64,000 bases of DNA from Maratus speciosus (Eukaryota > Arthropoda > Arachnida > Araneae > Salticidae): NCBI GenBank assembly GCA_963932465.1, contig OZ010791.1:150891915-150955914 (forward strand). Reading direction: 5' to 3'. A program made the translations under genes and the position numbers. Numbering within the stretch: position 1 is the first letter of the stretch; every line of letters starts with the position of its first letter. Below are positions 30,428-40,953 of this stretch, piece after piece. Below the pieces are notes generated by a model, which worked only from the letters and a program-made list of their open reading frames with translations, was not told the origin of the DNA and made no database searches.

Positions 30428-31055
30428 AATAAGGAGCTCAAAGTTGAGCTTATTTCATCTTTGTTTCTGACAGAGTGAAAACAGCCTGAGTGAGAAGTGA
30501 GTTCCTTCCTGCACGGCCAAGAGAATTAATCCTGTTTCCCTTATCCCTAGAGAGAGGTAAAAATTAATCTCTTTGCTCTCTGCTTCTCCATGGAGAGAAA
30601 GGCTTCATCCAGAGACACAAGTGCTCTTTTCTCTTGGCTCATGCAGTATAGTTCCGTTTTTTTTTTTGTTTTTTTTTTAATTTCGGGAACAGATCTCGTT
30701 CCACATCCAACTGGGATTGTTTATCTTAGCTGTCTGTGCTGATTTCGTCTTGGGTATGAGATTTTAGCTTTTTGGTCAAAATAGTCTGATTCATACATCG
30801 TCTGGCAGGTCAGAAGCCACGGGCTGCTGATTTCAAAATTCTATGCACGTCCACAAAATAACGATTTTACACTGAATTAATATTACTCCGTAAGATAATC
30901 AAGTTTCAAAACCTTTCATTTTCAAAGCTTATAAAATTATAACTTTCTAAGTTTTAAAATATACAACGCATAGATATCCACATTGAGTTGTCCCCCTTCA
31001 ATACACAAACTCGTATTACACACAGAAATGTTGAAATATGTGAAGTTTTATTGTA
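30428..31055. other. Unassigned non-coding DNA
   Basis: Includes a moderately GC-rich stretch (30470-30660) rich in GAGAGAA and CTTCTCC motifs. No coding or terminal-repeat signal recognised. Confidence 0.35.
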
Positions 31056-31059
31056 AATT

Positions 31060-31455
31060 AGCACAAAACGTTTTGACACATTTACAAATTCATTTTTAAC
31101 GGAAAGATATAAAATTGGAAAACCTGGCCATAGAAGCGATTTGGAATTGAACTGTTTTTCCATTTTTTAATCAATCAATTACCTATTGAGTTATAAGCAA
31201 TTTTGATCACGTGACAAACACGTTTTTTGCCCGCTCTTGCGTGCTCTTTCTTCCTTCGCGCGGAAATTCGGTTCAAACCGCCCACTTTGACACTATTTTC
31301 TGAAAGATCTATTGCGTTTGCAAAAAAAGAAAAAAAACCCATCTCAATTACATAGTTTTTGAATAACAACACCAGCTAGTTTCATGCATTTTCGAACAAA
31401 AATAAATTAAAACTTATGTCAGAAAGTTGTCCTTTTGGATTTGAGAACACCCTTA
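31060..31455 (-). mobile_element. TTAA MITE family, subfamily X copy
   Basis: Reverse orientation; ends TTTGAGAACACCCTTAA. Contains ATCACGTGACAAACACG and AACACCAGCTAGTTTCATG. The 65-aa frame at 31175-31372 is MITE sequence, not a gene. Confidence 0.75.
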
Positions 31456-31459
31456 ATTA

Positions 31460-32235
31460 TACTGCGATTAATATACCATAACATAGATATTGATGCTGAA
31501 TATGCTTCTTCCATACAATACCAGCGAAAAATTTGCAAATAATGCTAATTTTTATTGTGAATTTACATGCGGGTCATCGAAACAGGCACCAAAAACATCA
31601 ACCTCATTTTGGCTTTATCGAACCTTGTGGATCGATGAATTACCAACATATCGATTTTTTAATTGCGACTCACTCCAGACTTATCACAGGCATGCCAAAA
31701 AGAAAAAAGTTTCGGAATCTCTACCTAAAAATATGTAGGGATAGTTATAATGATTGCGCCAGAACGGTATTAGGTTTGGGATTTCACAACAAAATTATGT
31801 CCGTTTCGGATAAAGTTGAATGAAACTGACTCAGAAAATAGTTACATATATCTAACACTCAATGTAGTTTTGTTTACCTTTAAAACAGTATTTTTTTTAA
31901 TCGTTTTTGTCTCATGGCTATGACGCGACAAAGACATACATTCAAATTTCCACAGCACACGTAATTTTTTTTATTATTATTAACAATAACAAAAGTACAA
32001 AATAATAATAAATGTACTTATTTTAAATTGCAGAGCAAAATATAGCAGTACAAATTTTAAAAACTTATCTATATTTATTTATTTTTTCTGTCTGTTACAA
32101 TTTAACATTAAATGGAATAAACAAATTTAACATTTTTAATAAAAGTTTGACTAAAAATCTACAAAAATTTAAATATTCAAATCTATCTAAGCCTGATATT
32201 ATTAAATTGTCTTCAGAATTTTATTCATGATTTAT
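31460..32235. other. AT-rich non-coding DNA
   Basis: Two overlapping short frames (31490-31823) lack any recognisable motif. The rest is AT-rich. Nothing supported. Confidence 0.35.
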
Positions 32236-33135
32236 GAATAAATTAAAAGTTACGTCATAAAGTTGATCTTTTGGATTTGAGAACAGCCTTAAGGCAAGGC
32301 TCAAATCCAAAAGGGCAATTTTATGACATAAGTTTTAATTCATTTTTCTTAGGAAATGCATGAAACTAGCAGGTGTTGTTGCCAGAAACTATGTAATCGA
32401 ACTGTTTTTTCCGTTTTTTCACAAACGCAATAGATTTTTCGGAAAATAGTGTCTAATTGGGCGTTTTGAACCGAATTTTCACGCGAAAGGAGAAAAATCA
32501 GTCAAAGATGGTTGAAAAACGTGTTGTCACGTGATCAAAATCGCTTATAACTCAATAGGTAATTGATAAAACAAAAAATGGTAAACACAGTTCGATTCCA
32601 AATCGCTTCCATGGCCAGGCTTTCCAATTTTACATCTTTCCGTTAAAAAATTAATTTTTAAATGCGTCAAAACATTTTGTGCTTGTTGAGCACAGCAGTT
32701 AAGAACAGCCTTAAAGCTGTTCTCATATCCAAAAGGGCAACTTTATGACATTCGTTTTAATTTACTTTTGTCTGGAAATGCATGAAACTAGCAGGTATTG
32801 TTCATAAACTATGTAGTCGAACTGTTTTTTTTTTTTCCGTTTCTATGCAAACGCAATAGCTATTTTAGAAAATAGTGTCAAAGTGGGCGTTTGTACCAAA
32901 TCTCCGCGCGAAAGAATAACTGCTCAAGAACAGCTGAAAAGCGTCTTTGTGACGTGATCAAAATCGCTTATAACTCGATAGGTCATTTATTTATCAAAAA
33001 ATGGAAAACACAGTTCGATTCCAAATCGTTTCTATAGTCAGGATTTACAATTTTATATCTTTCCGTTAAAAAATGAATTTTTAAATGTGTCAAACCGTTT
33101 TGTGCTTGTTGAGCAGAGCAGTTTGAGAACCCTTA
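32236..33135 (+). mobile_element. Head-to-tail cluster of X-type MITEs
   Basis: A 55-bp reverse X stub (32236-32290) is followed by two forward X copies (about 32292-32712 and 32713-33131). They share TTAA-containing junctions, for example GAACAGCCTTAAAGCTGTTCTC and CCCTTAAGGGTG. This is the pattern expected if the TTAA at one end was reused as a target. Confidence 0.75.
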
Positions 33136-33212
33136 AGGGTGTTCTCAAATCCAAAAGGGCAACTTTTTGACATAAGTTTTAATTTATTTTTGTTCCAAAA
33201 TGCATGAAACTA
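33136..33212 (+). mobile_element. X-type MITE, 5' fragment (continues at 43661)
   Basis: Runs from AAGGGTGTTCTCAAATCC to ATGCATGAAACTA, then breaks at the CACTA-like element. The rest of the same copy is at 43661-44011. Confidence 0.85.
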
Positions 33213-33597
33213 CACTCTAAATTGAAATGTCTGAAATTCAGACACTTAAGTGACTGAAACGGAGTGTTCAATTTTCAGACATTTTAAAATGTCTGAATTT
33301 TTTCAGTCACTTCTTGCGTCTGAATTTCAGACACTTCAAACGTCTGAATCGCAGCCGTTTCATTTTGCAAGCATGATACGCAGCCATGTTTGACCACAAT
33401 GAATCCTGGAAAAATATTTGACCATGGTCCTGCCCCTCCACCCCCATACAGCCTCATTTTATGGGCTCTCAAAATTGGTATGTCATTTTCGTAAAGCTGA
33501 TAATTTAAATCTTTTATCGACATTGTACTGATTATAATCAATATTTTGAACTTCTATAGTAGAATAAGATTAAAAACAAAATTTTTTTTATCTAAAT

Positions 33598-34120
33598 ACA
33601 ATAAAACCTCTCAATAGGGGGCTACTACGGAATTTGTCCGCCATTCGTTGCCGAGGTGCCCTTGATTGAGAGGTTTTACTGAATTTAGATTTTTTTAAAA
33701 ATTTATTTAGTTTATAATCTTATTCTACTTTAAAAGTTCAAAATATTGATTATAATCAATACAATGTCGAAACAAATTTAAAATAAAAGCTTTACAAAAA
33801 TTGCATGTTTAATCTGGGGCCCCTAAAACCGCAGTGAGAGGATACTGCCCAGTTTTCCCATTATTTAATCAAGTGCTTCATCTTCAAAAAGTCCAACCCT
33901 GCATTATAAGTTCGCTAAATAGAGGTGTCCGGTATTCGGGAGTGTCCGTTATGAAGGTTAATGAACATTCCCTAATATCGGACACCTTTATTGAGCGACA
34001 ACCTTTTTTAATCCACAACCCAGACATTTGTTTATTTTTACTTCACAAAAGCAGACACCTTTGATTATCGAACAAATTCCGCAGGCCCCAGGTGTCCGCT
34101 GTTGAGAACTTTTACAGTAT
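33598..34120. repeat. Internal pogo-type TIR fragments within CACTA-like copy 1
   Basis: ACAATAAAACCTCTCAAT.. and TTGAGAGGTTTTACTG bound an 80-bp piece at about 33599-33681. A second relative (33870-34115) ends GTTGAGAACTTTTACAGTA. Equivalent sequence lies at 63219-63556 in copy 2, so the fragment entered before the copies separated. Confidence 0.6.
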
Positions 34121-35146
34121 TTCGATAAATATATATATATATTGTTTCTAATCATGTCCTACTCTAAAAGTTCAAAATATCATTATAATCAGTGCAATGT
34201 CGAAAGATTTTTTAAAAAAAAAATTACGAAAATTGCATCACAATTGCGAAAAATTTGCTTTACGAAAATTGCATGACAAATATCCCCCCCCCCCTCCCAA
34301 CACACACACACAAAAAAAAAAAAAAATCATATTATAGGATGCACGATCTTTGAATATCTCGAAACGATAAAAAACAAAGCATTTTTCAAGGTACCAAAAC
34401 GCAAATAATATGCAATTAAGATCTTTTTTTCCCCCTTTCTGCCTCAAATATATATTCATAACTATAATATTATCCAGAAAAATAAATATTGTATATACAA
34501 AATTAATATCTAAATTTTAAATGTAAGCCGTCATATCACTAATGCGTGAATTAAAATCTAAGTGCTGCACGCATGATAAAATTCTAAATTATGCATATAG
34601 AAAACAATTTTTGAACAAAATAGAATCATAACACACCTAATATACACATTAAATAAAAAATATACGCAAAAAATTTGGTTTAAAATTCAATTTCAGCACA
34701 AAATAAATTTAAAAAAGTAAAATATTTCACGTTCAAACAAATAAATAAACAAAATATGTTTGGGTTTTTTAGCATGTAGACTATAAAGAAACGCATATTT
34801 GTTTATTTTTTTAAAAGCTGCGCTTACATAGTTTGAAAGAAACAACAAAAGCACAAACTTCAAACTTGCTAATATGAGAAAACGCTTTTTAAAGTTTCGA
34901 TATCTAACGGATCTTCAACTCTCCGTCTATAAATGATTATAACTCAATTTTGAATGGGGTTTTTTGCATATTGTTGAAAAATTTTAAAACATTCGGAATA
35001 AAACAGAAACAGAAAACTAATTTTTTGAAAGGTTAAAAGGTCCTGTGCCCTCTTAAAAATTAAGTCTTCTTTAAAATTTATATTTACACATGGGCAATTT
35101 TTTAAAAATATAGATCAGATGATAATCACAAGAGCTATTTAACTAT

Positions 35147-36030
35147 TGTGAAGAATCCAATGGGATTCACAAAAAAGGTCCCATATATTTTCAAATGAGA
35201 ACTCTAGATAGGAAAAGCAATGTATAAGCATAACAGCTCAAAATATTTCTAAGTCTCAAGGTTCTGCCGGAAATGATAAAAAGAATCAATCCATCTAAAC
35301 CAATCTTAAAGGTTGACGGAAAAGTAGAACGGCATGAAAAAAATAGGAGTTATGGAATTCCTTTTAAGTAGCAACTTTGCCGATATTTTCCCAGGACAAT
35401 TTAAAAATGAAACTAGATGCGAAATTTTCTCACGCTAGCAGCGAGGGTCTTTCTTGACCAATGATATCGAAGTTTGTTAGTGATATCATTCAACCTAGGC
35501 TCTGAGTGTGCCGACAGATAGCCTTGGTTTTAGGAAGGTGAATTTGAACGAAGAGAGAAAAGAGGGAGAGGCGTTTTTGAATCCCAAGGAGAGAGCTGCT
35601 CTCTGAGTTGGGAGTTGAGTTTTCGGATAGATCCGAAGGGATAGAGGAACCTGCCGTTTCGGGCTGGGTAAGATTTCTCCAGTGGAAACCGTGAGATATT
35701 GTGTAGTTGACAACGGACTGGTATACGCCAGAAAACAGAGGCAGCTGTTTCTTACCAGACTATCGTGACAAGATTTTGGATTTGTATCGAGAAAGAAGCT
35801 AATAGAATTTTAATGTTAATCTTATACACTGAACATTAAGTCTTTAATGAACATTGTCATCAGCTGAAAGTACCCAAAAATATAATGTAGTTGTAATCAC
35901 AAGTATTTAATCAAGAAATATTCATTTGTCTTATGCATTTAAATAAATTGTTTGATTTAATTATTACTTGGGCCTCCGCTTGACTGAAGTTCCACGCTAC
36001 CACTTCCACATGTTAGTCGAAGGTTTTACA
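35147..36030 (+). repeat. 5' LTR
   Basis: 884 bp, TG..CA ends. An AATAAA polyadenylation hexamer lies at 35942-35947. A 72-aa antisense frame inside it recurs in the 3' LTR and is not a gene. Confidence 0.95.
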
Positions 36031-36033
36031 ACT

Positions 36034-36051
36034 TGGTGGCAGAAGGTGGTA
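36034..36051 (+). promoter_or_regulatory. Candidate tRNA primer-binding site
   Basis: TGGTGGCAGAAGGTGG starts 3 bp after the 5' LTR; primer sites begin with TGG, the complement of the tRNA CCA tail. I cannot name the tRNA. Confidence 0.5.
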
Positions 36052-36091
36052 TGCACAGCAAGGACTCTGAACATTAAAAGACTAGCTTAAG

Positions 36092-36700
36092 AGAAAGTGC
36101 TCCAGACACAAGACCGTGTGTAGAAAAAAAAGCGACACCAGTATCGTGCCGGACAGTTCCGCTAAGAAAGAGCTCCAGAGGCAAGACCGTGTGCATAGGA
36201 AAACAACACCAGTATAGTGCCGGACAGTTCCCCTAAGAAAGTGCTCCAGACGCAAGACCGTGTGTAGAAAAAAAGCGACACCAGCATCGTGCCGGACAGT
36301 TCCTCTAAGAAAGAGCTCCAGATGCAAGACCGTGTGCATAGGAAAACGACACCAGTATAGTGCCGGACAGTTCCCCTAAGAAAGTGCTCCAGACGCAAGA
36401 CCGTGTGTAGAAAAAAGCGACACCAGCATCGTGCCGGACAGTTCCTCTAAGAAAGAGCTCCAGATGCAAGACCGTGTGCATAGGAAAACGACACCAGTAT
36501 AGTGCCGGACAGTTCCCCTAAGAAAGTGCCCCAGACGCAAGACTGTGCGTAGAGAAAAGTGACACCAGCATCGTGCCGGACAGTTCCCCAAAAAGGTGCT
36601 TTAGACGACATCCAGATGCAAGACTGTGTGCAGTGAAAGGAGACTACAGTGCAATGCAGTGCCGTGCAGTACAGTTCCCGAGAGAAAATGCCCCAGCAAA
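36092..36700 (+). repeat. 71-73-bp tandem repeat in the retrotransposon leader
   Basis: About eight units start at AGAAAG (36092, 36165, 36236, 36308, 36379, 36450, 36521, plus a degenerate last unit). They alternate between two types: one with GTGCTCCAGACGCAAGACC, the other with GAGCTCCAGATGCAAGACC and CATAGGAAAACGACACC. All share GTGCCGGACAGTTCC. The alternation means the real higher-order period is about 142 bp. It is placed where packaging or translation signals usually lie. Confidence 0.9.
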
Positions 36701-37427
36701 ACAAAAGGTAAGCTCATTATTTTGAGTGGCTCTTAATTTATTAATTAATTGAAATGTTGATAAGAAATTAATATTTTAAAGGAAAACTTTTGTTTTGAGG
36801 TAAATTAAAATTTTAAAATTGAAAAATTGGTTAGTTAAAATAGAAAATTATTAACTTATTAATTAATTATAGTACAAGGAAGCTGATACCCTTTGTCATT
36901 GGCTTTAAATTTTGAAATTTTTTTTTAAATTAAGAATACAGAAAACTAAAATCGAACTAGATTCTTAAAGAAAAAAAAAAAAAAAAAAGAAATTAGATGT
37001 CATGTAAGAAAAGTACCATTGTGAGGAAAGTTTGCTTGAAAAATATTTTAGAATCAGTTTGGATTATTTAATGATTGATTTTCCTAAATATATACTTATA
37101 TTCAAAATAGAAAAAGCATATGAAAAGGTTGCAAGGAGTGTTCAATTCTGAGTAAAATAGGGAAAATTGTTTACCTATAGCATTTGGAAATATTTTTTTT
37201 TATGTTCTATATTTTGTGTGTGTAGGGAATGTAAAAAGTGGAAAAATTATACTTTCTTTTCGAAACTAACACTAAAACGTAGAATGTCTGAAATTTATTA
37301 TAGTATTGCTAATTTATTTATGTATATTGTGAATACGTTTGAAAACATTTTATAACGGTAGATAAGGTTAGAATATTCTCGGTGAAGTGTCAAATTCACA
37401 TCTTCTGAGGTAGTTGCAAAAAAAAAA

Positions 37428-37431
37428 AAAA

Positions 37432-37466
<35 letters not shown>

Positions 37467-37470
37467 ATAT
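37428..37470. repeat. (AAAT)n microsatellite
   Basis: About ten tandem AAAT units, some 60 bp upstream of the Gag start. Confidence 0.9.
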
Positions 37471-37532
37471 ATGAAGAGGGAAATCGTTAGGTTATCTTTG
37501 TAGTATCGGTAGGAATATAAAATCGATAGATA

Positions 37533-39653
37533 ATGGCGAAAATAACGGCATTGAAATATTGCCGAAAGGCTGATCTGCAAAATTTAGCAGAGGTATTAGG
37601 AGTTCAGATAGAAGAAAGTGACATAATCGCGACGATTATCCAAAAGATAGAGGGCGCGGACGATTATGATGCCGACTTTGCATTAACGCAAGTGGGATAT
37701 ATAGTGAAAGATAGGGAAGATCTACTTCTTTTAGAAAGAGAGAAAAAAGAAAAAGAAGAGAAAGAAAAAGAGAGAAATTTTCAATTAGAGCAATTAAAAT
37801 TAACGCAAAATACAGGGAGGCGTAACTCGATTTCCAGTAACGGATCGGAAAGACCTAAATTAGCGCTAAAAACTATAATGCATCGTTTTGATCCAGAGCG
37901 TTCGGACATAACTCTATTTTTAAACTTGTTTGAACGACAGGCATTAAGGTCAGGGATAGAAAATGAGGATCTGGTCACGCATTTATTAGCTTTGTTGCCC
38001 GTACAGATAGCTGAATTGATCTTGCGCGAACCGACAGACCGAGTTGACAACTTTCAGCATGTGAAGTCAATTCTGTTAGCTCGTTTTAGATTGAGTGGCG
38101 AGGCTTATAGACAAAAATTAGATAAACATTTGCGAGACCAGAATAGCCCGTGGAAAGACCTCATTTTTGAACTAAATAGCTTTCTAGAAGGGTGGTTAAA
38201 TGATCTTGAGGTTACTAATTTTAAAGAGTTAAAAGATTTGCTAATCACCGAACAGATTAAGAGGCGTGCTCCAGCAGAATTAAGGGAGCACTTTATAGAT
38301 TCGTGGGCCAAATATAAAGATCCAGGAACACTAGCTAAGGATCTGGATGAATACGAAACTATAAAAGGGGCGTCAAAAAAATCGTGGAACAAAAAGCTAA
38401 AATTCGAAGAAAATTCGCGGGATGAGAAAATGGAAAATGAAGACGAAACGAGAGGGGGGCATTCCGAAACCAGAACTAACTGGAGAGAACGAAATATAGA
38501 GAAAGAAAGGGAAAAAATCTTTGAGCGAAAAAGGGCTATTAGGTGTTTCATTTGCTCGAGCCCAAACCATTTGAAGGTTAATTGTCCCGAAAACAAAAGA
38601 AATGGAGAGCAAATTACCAGCGTTCATCATATTAGCGGAAGTACAAATTTTGAAGAAAGTTTTAAGCCTTATCTAAGCCGCGCGCTAATCAACGGAAGGG
38701 AATGCACAACATTAAGAGACAGTGGAAGTCAATATGATGTAATTTCGAGGAGATTTATTAAACGCAATCAATTAGACGGTGGCACCATTCGAGTTAGACA
38801 GCCGTTAATGAACAATACTTGTCGCTTACCGACCGCCGAAGTTGTTTTAAAAATTGAAGGACTCGGGAGACTAAAAACAAAAGCTATCGTGACGGACAGA
38901 AAGACGAATTTGTCTTACTATATTTTGGGTAACAAAACTCAAAAATTAATTGATGATATTAAAAGGAAAAAAATGCAGATTTCAGATGCAGTGGTCATCC
39001 ATAACATAGCGAAAGCGAAAAACGAAAACGGGAATCCATCCCGAAGGGAAGAGAATAAGATAAGAGAGGACTACTCAAAATTGACGAGCGTGAACTTGGG
39101 AGAAAGAAAGGAAATAGGAGGTACCCGGTCAAAAACGAGATATGAGAATTGGGAGGGAAGGAAGGATAATACTGTATCACCCACGAAAAAGGAAGATCAG
39201 GTTTTAGGATCGAATAAAAGAAAAAAGAAAGATGTCAAAGGGGATCATGAGATGGGTTGCCCCATACGAGAAGTCAAACTGAAAAAGGGGTTAGAAAAAT
39301 CGCATCATGAGTGTGAGGATTTAACACAAGCAAATAGGGCGTGTCAAAGTATAGATAGATCGGATAATCAAAGGGATACGTCGGTGAAAATAACACTGAG
39401 AAGGAACAAAAGAGAATTTTGGTTTAGAAATAACGAGAACAAAAAGTATCTCAGGTCAGAAAATCTAGTAAAGGATTTGGACGGGAATAAAGAGCGCGAA
39501 AGTGTTACGAGACAGATTAGTCGGAGGACGGGCGACTCTAAAATGTCCCCGGCTTATTGTGTGGCGAGCGCCACAGGTAGACACGAAAAGTTGCAAAATT
39601 ATCGTGTAAATAGACAAAAACCACAAGAAAAAAAACGCGGAGAAAATAAATAG
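37533..39653 (+). CDS. gag: Retrotransposon Gag-protease polyprotein (706 aa)
   Basis: Intact frame from ATG at 37533 to TAG. In order: an acidic N-terminal part; a Lys/Glu coiled-coil stretch (residues 67-92); a SCAN-like capsid core (about 115-270, with LFLNLFERQA, LLALLP and RRAPAELREHF); a CCHC zinc knuckle at 338-351 (CFICSSPNHLKVNC); and a retropepsin-like segment with the D-S-G-S active-site loop at 396-399 and an ILG motif at 464-466. The last ~230 residues are Lys/Arg/Glu-rich and low-complexity; polymerase domains would normally follow and are absent. Gag would form the particle and the CCHC would bind the RNA genome; protease activity is plausible but unproven. SCAN-like Gags of this kind are familiar from arachnid Gypsy elements, as far as I recall. 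Confidence 0.92.
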   Translation: MAKITALKYCRKADLQNLAEVLGVQIEESDIIATIIQKIEGADDYDADFALTQVGYIVKDREDLLLLEREKKEKEEKEKERNFQLEQLKLTQNTGRRNSISSNGSERPKLALKTIMHRFDPERSDITLFLNLFERQALRSGIENEDLVTHLLALLPVQIAELILREPTDRVDNFQHVKSILLARFRLSGEAYRQKLDKHLRDQNSPWKDLIFELNSFLEGWLNDLEVTNFKELKDLLITEQIKRRAPAELREHFIDSWAKYKDPGTLAKDLDEYETIKGASKKSWNKKLKFEENSRDEKMENEDETRGGHSETRTNWRERNIEKEREKIFERKRAIRCFICSSPNHLKVNCPENKRNGEQITSVHHISGSTNFEESFKPYLSRALINGRECTTLRDSGSQYDVISRRFIKRNQLDGGTIRVRQPLMNNTCRLPTAEVVLKIEGLGRLKTKAIVTDRKTNLSYYILGNKTQKLIDDIKRKKMQISDAVVIHNIAKAKNENGNPSRREENKIREDYSKLTSVNLGERKEIGGTRSKTRYENWEGRKDNTVSPTKKEDQVLGSNKRKKKDVKGDHEMGCPIREVKLKKGLEKSHHECEDLTQANRACQSIDRSDNQRDTSVKITLRRNKREFWFRNNENKKYLRSENLVKDLDGNKERESVTRQISRRTGDSKMSPAYCVASATGRHEKLQNYRVNRQKPQEKKRGENK

Positions 39654-39744
39654 GTTGACAAGCGAAGATTCACGTCCGAGACACTATCCTAAATATAGAA
39701 ATAGGCCTTCACATGACAGGCTCTAGCAGTTAGAAATTTAGCGC

Positions 39745-39825
39745 CGGATCAAGTGAGTCGAAATCGATTTAACTAAGTGTACATAAGTGAGTCGAATTCG
39801 ATTTAACTAGGTGTACATATTAAAT
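39745..39825 (+). repeat. Short tandem repeat downstream of gag
   Basis: GTGAGTCGAAATCGATTTAA and GTGAGTCGAATTCGATTTAA, each followed by CTA.GTGTACATA, ~36 bp apart. The untranslated region continues to the purine tract. Confidence 0.75.
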
Positions 39826-40050
39826 TTATCTTATTTTGTGTAAATGTCATAGTGTAAAATTTTAAATGTGTTTTGTCTTTTAAAAGTGAAATTTCATAAT
39901 CAAAGGTACTCAGCATTAGTAAGTTAAATGTAAATTGTATGAAAAGTTTTTTGTGAAAAAGGTGAGTGAGATATATAAAGGAGGGCCACTCTAATATATG
40001 AGCTAACCTTTTCTTTGCAGATATTACGTCTTGCAGCCGAAATATCATTT

Positions 40051-40065
40051 AAAGGCGGGGGGTAT
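40051..40065 (+). promoter_or_regulatory. Polypurine tract
   Basis: AAAGGCGGGGGGTAT immediately before the 3' LTR, the expected plus-strand priming site. Confidence 0.75.
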
Positions 40066-40949
40066 TGTGAAGAATCCAATGGGATTCACAAAAAAGGTCC
40101 CATATATTTTCAAATGAGAACTCTAGATAGGAAAAGCAATGTATAAGCATAACAGCTCAAAATATTTCTAAGTCTCAAGGTTCTGCCGGAAATGATAAAA
40201 AGAATCAATCCATCTAAACCAATCTTAAAGGTTGACGGAAAAGTAGAACGGCATGAAAAAAATAGGAGTTATGGAATTCCTTTTAAGTAGCAACTTTGCC
40301 GATATTTTCCCAGGACAATTTAAAAATGAAACTAGATGCGAAATTTTCTCACGCTAGCAGCGAGGGTCTTTCTTGACCAATGATATCGAAGTTTGTTAGT
40401 GATATCATTCAACCTAGGCTCTGAGTGTGCCGACAGATAGCCTTGGTTTTAGGAAGGTGAATTTGAACGAAGAGAGAAAAGAGGGAGAGGCGTTTTTGAA
40501 TCCCAAGGAGAGAGCTGCTCTCTGAGTTGGGAGTTGAGTTTTCGGATAGATCCGAAGGGATAGAGGAACCTGCCGTTTCGGGCTGGGTAAGATTTCTCCA
40601 GTGGAAACCGTGAGATATTGTGTAGTTGACAACGGACTGGTATACGCCAGAAAACAGAGGCAGCTGTTTCTTACCAGACTATCGTGACAAGATTTTGGAT
40701 TTGTATCGAGAAAGAAGCTAATAGAATTTTAATGTTAATCTTATACACTGAACATTAAGTCTTTAATGAACATTGTCATCAGCTGAAAGTACCCAAAAAT
40801 ATAATGTAGTTGTAATCACAAGTATTTAATCAAGAAATATTCATTTGTCTTATGCATTTAAATAAATTGTTTGATTTAATTATTACTTGGGCCTCCGCTT
40901 GACTGAAGTTCCACGCTACCACTTCCACATGTTAGTCGAAGGTTTTACA
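40066..40949 (+). repeat. 3' LTR
   Basis: 884 bp, apparently identical to the 5' LTR in every block I compared. Confidence 0.95.
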
Positions 40950-40953
40950 CTAT

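Larger units (their letters stand above)
35147..40949 (+). mobile_element. LTR retrotransposon, Gag-protease only, recently inserted
   Basis: Two 884-bp LTRs (35147-36030 and 40066-40949) begin TGTGAAG and end TTTTACA. The insertion made a CTAT duplication (35143-35146 and 40950-40953), consistent with a Ty3/Gypsy-like element (BEL/Pao also possible). I could not find a difference between the LTRs by eye. The internal 4.0 kb has a primer-site candidate, a tandem-repeat leader, one intact 706-aa Gag-protease frame and a purine tract, but no reverse transcriptase, RNase H or integrase. It must have moved using enzymes from another element. Confidence 0.95.

Noticed and set aside
35495..35713. 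72-aa frame repeated at 40414-40632
   Set aside because: Antisense within the two LTRs; identical only because the LTRs are.
36092..36700. CRISPR-like regular repeats
   Set aside because: Units are contiguous without unique spacers, lie in a retrotransposon leader, and the genome is eukaryotic. The antisense frames here (36082-36704) are shadows of the array.
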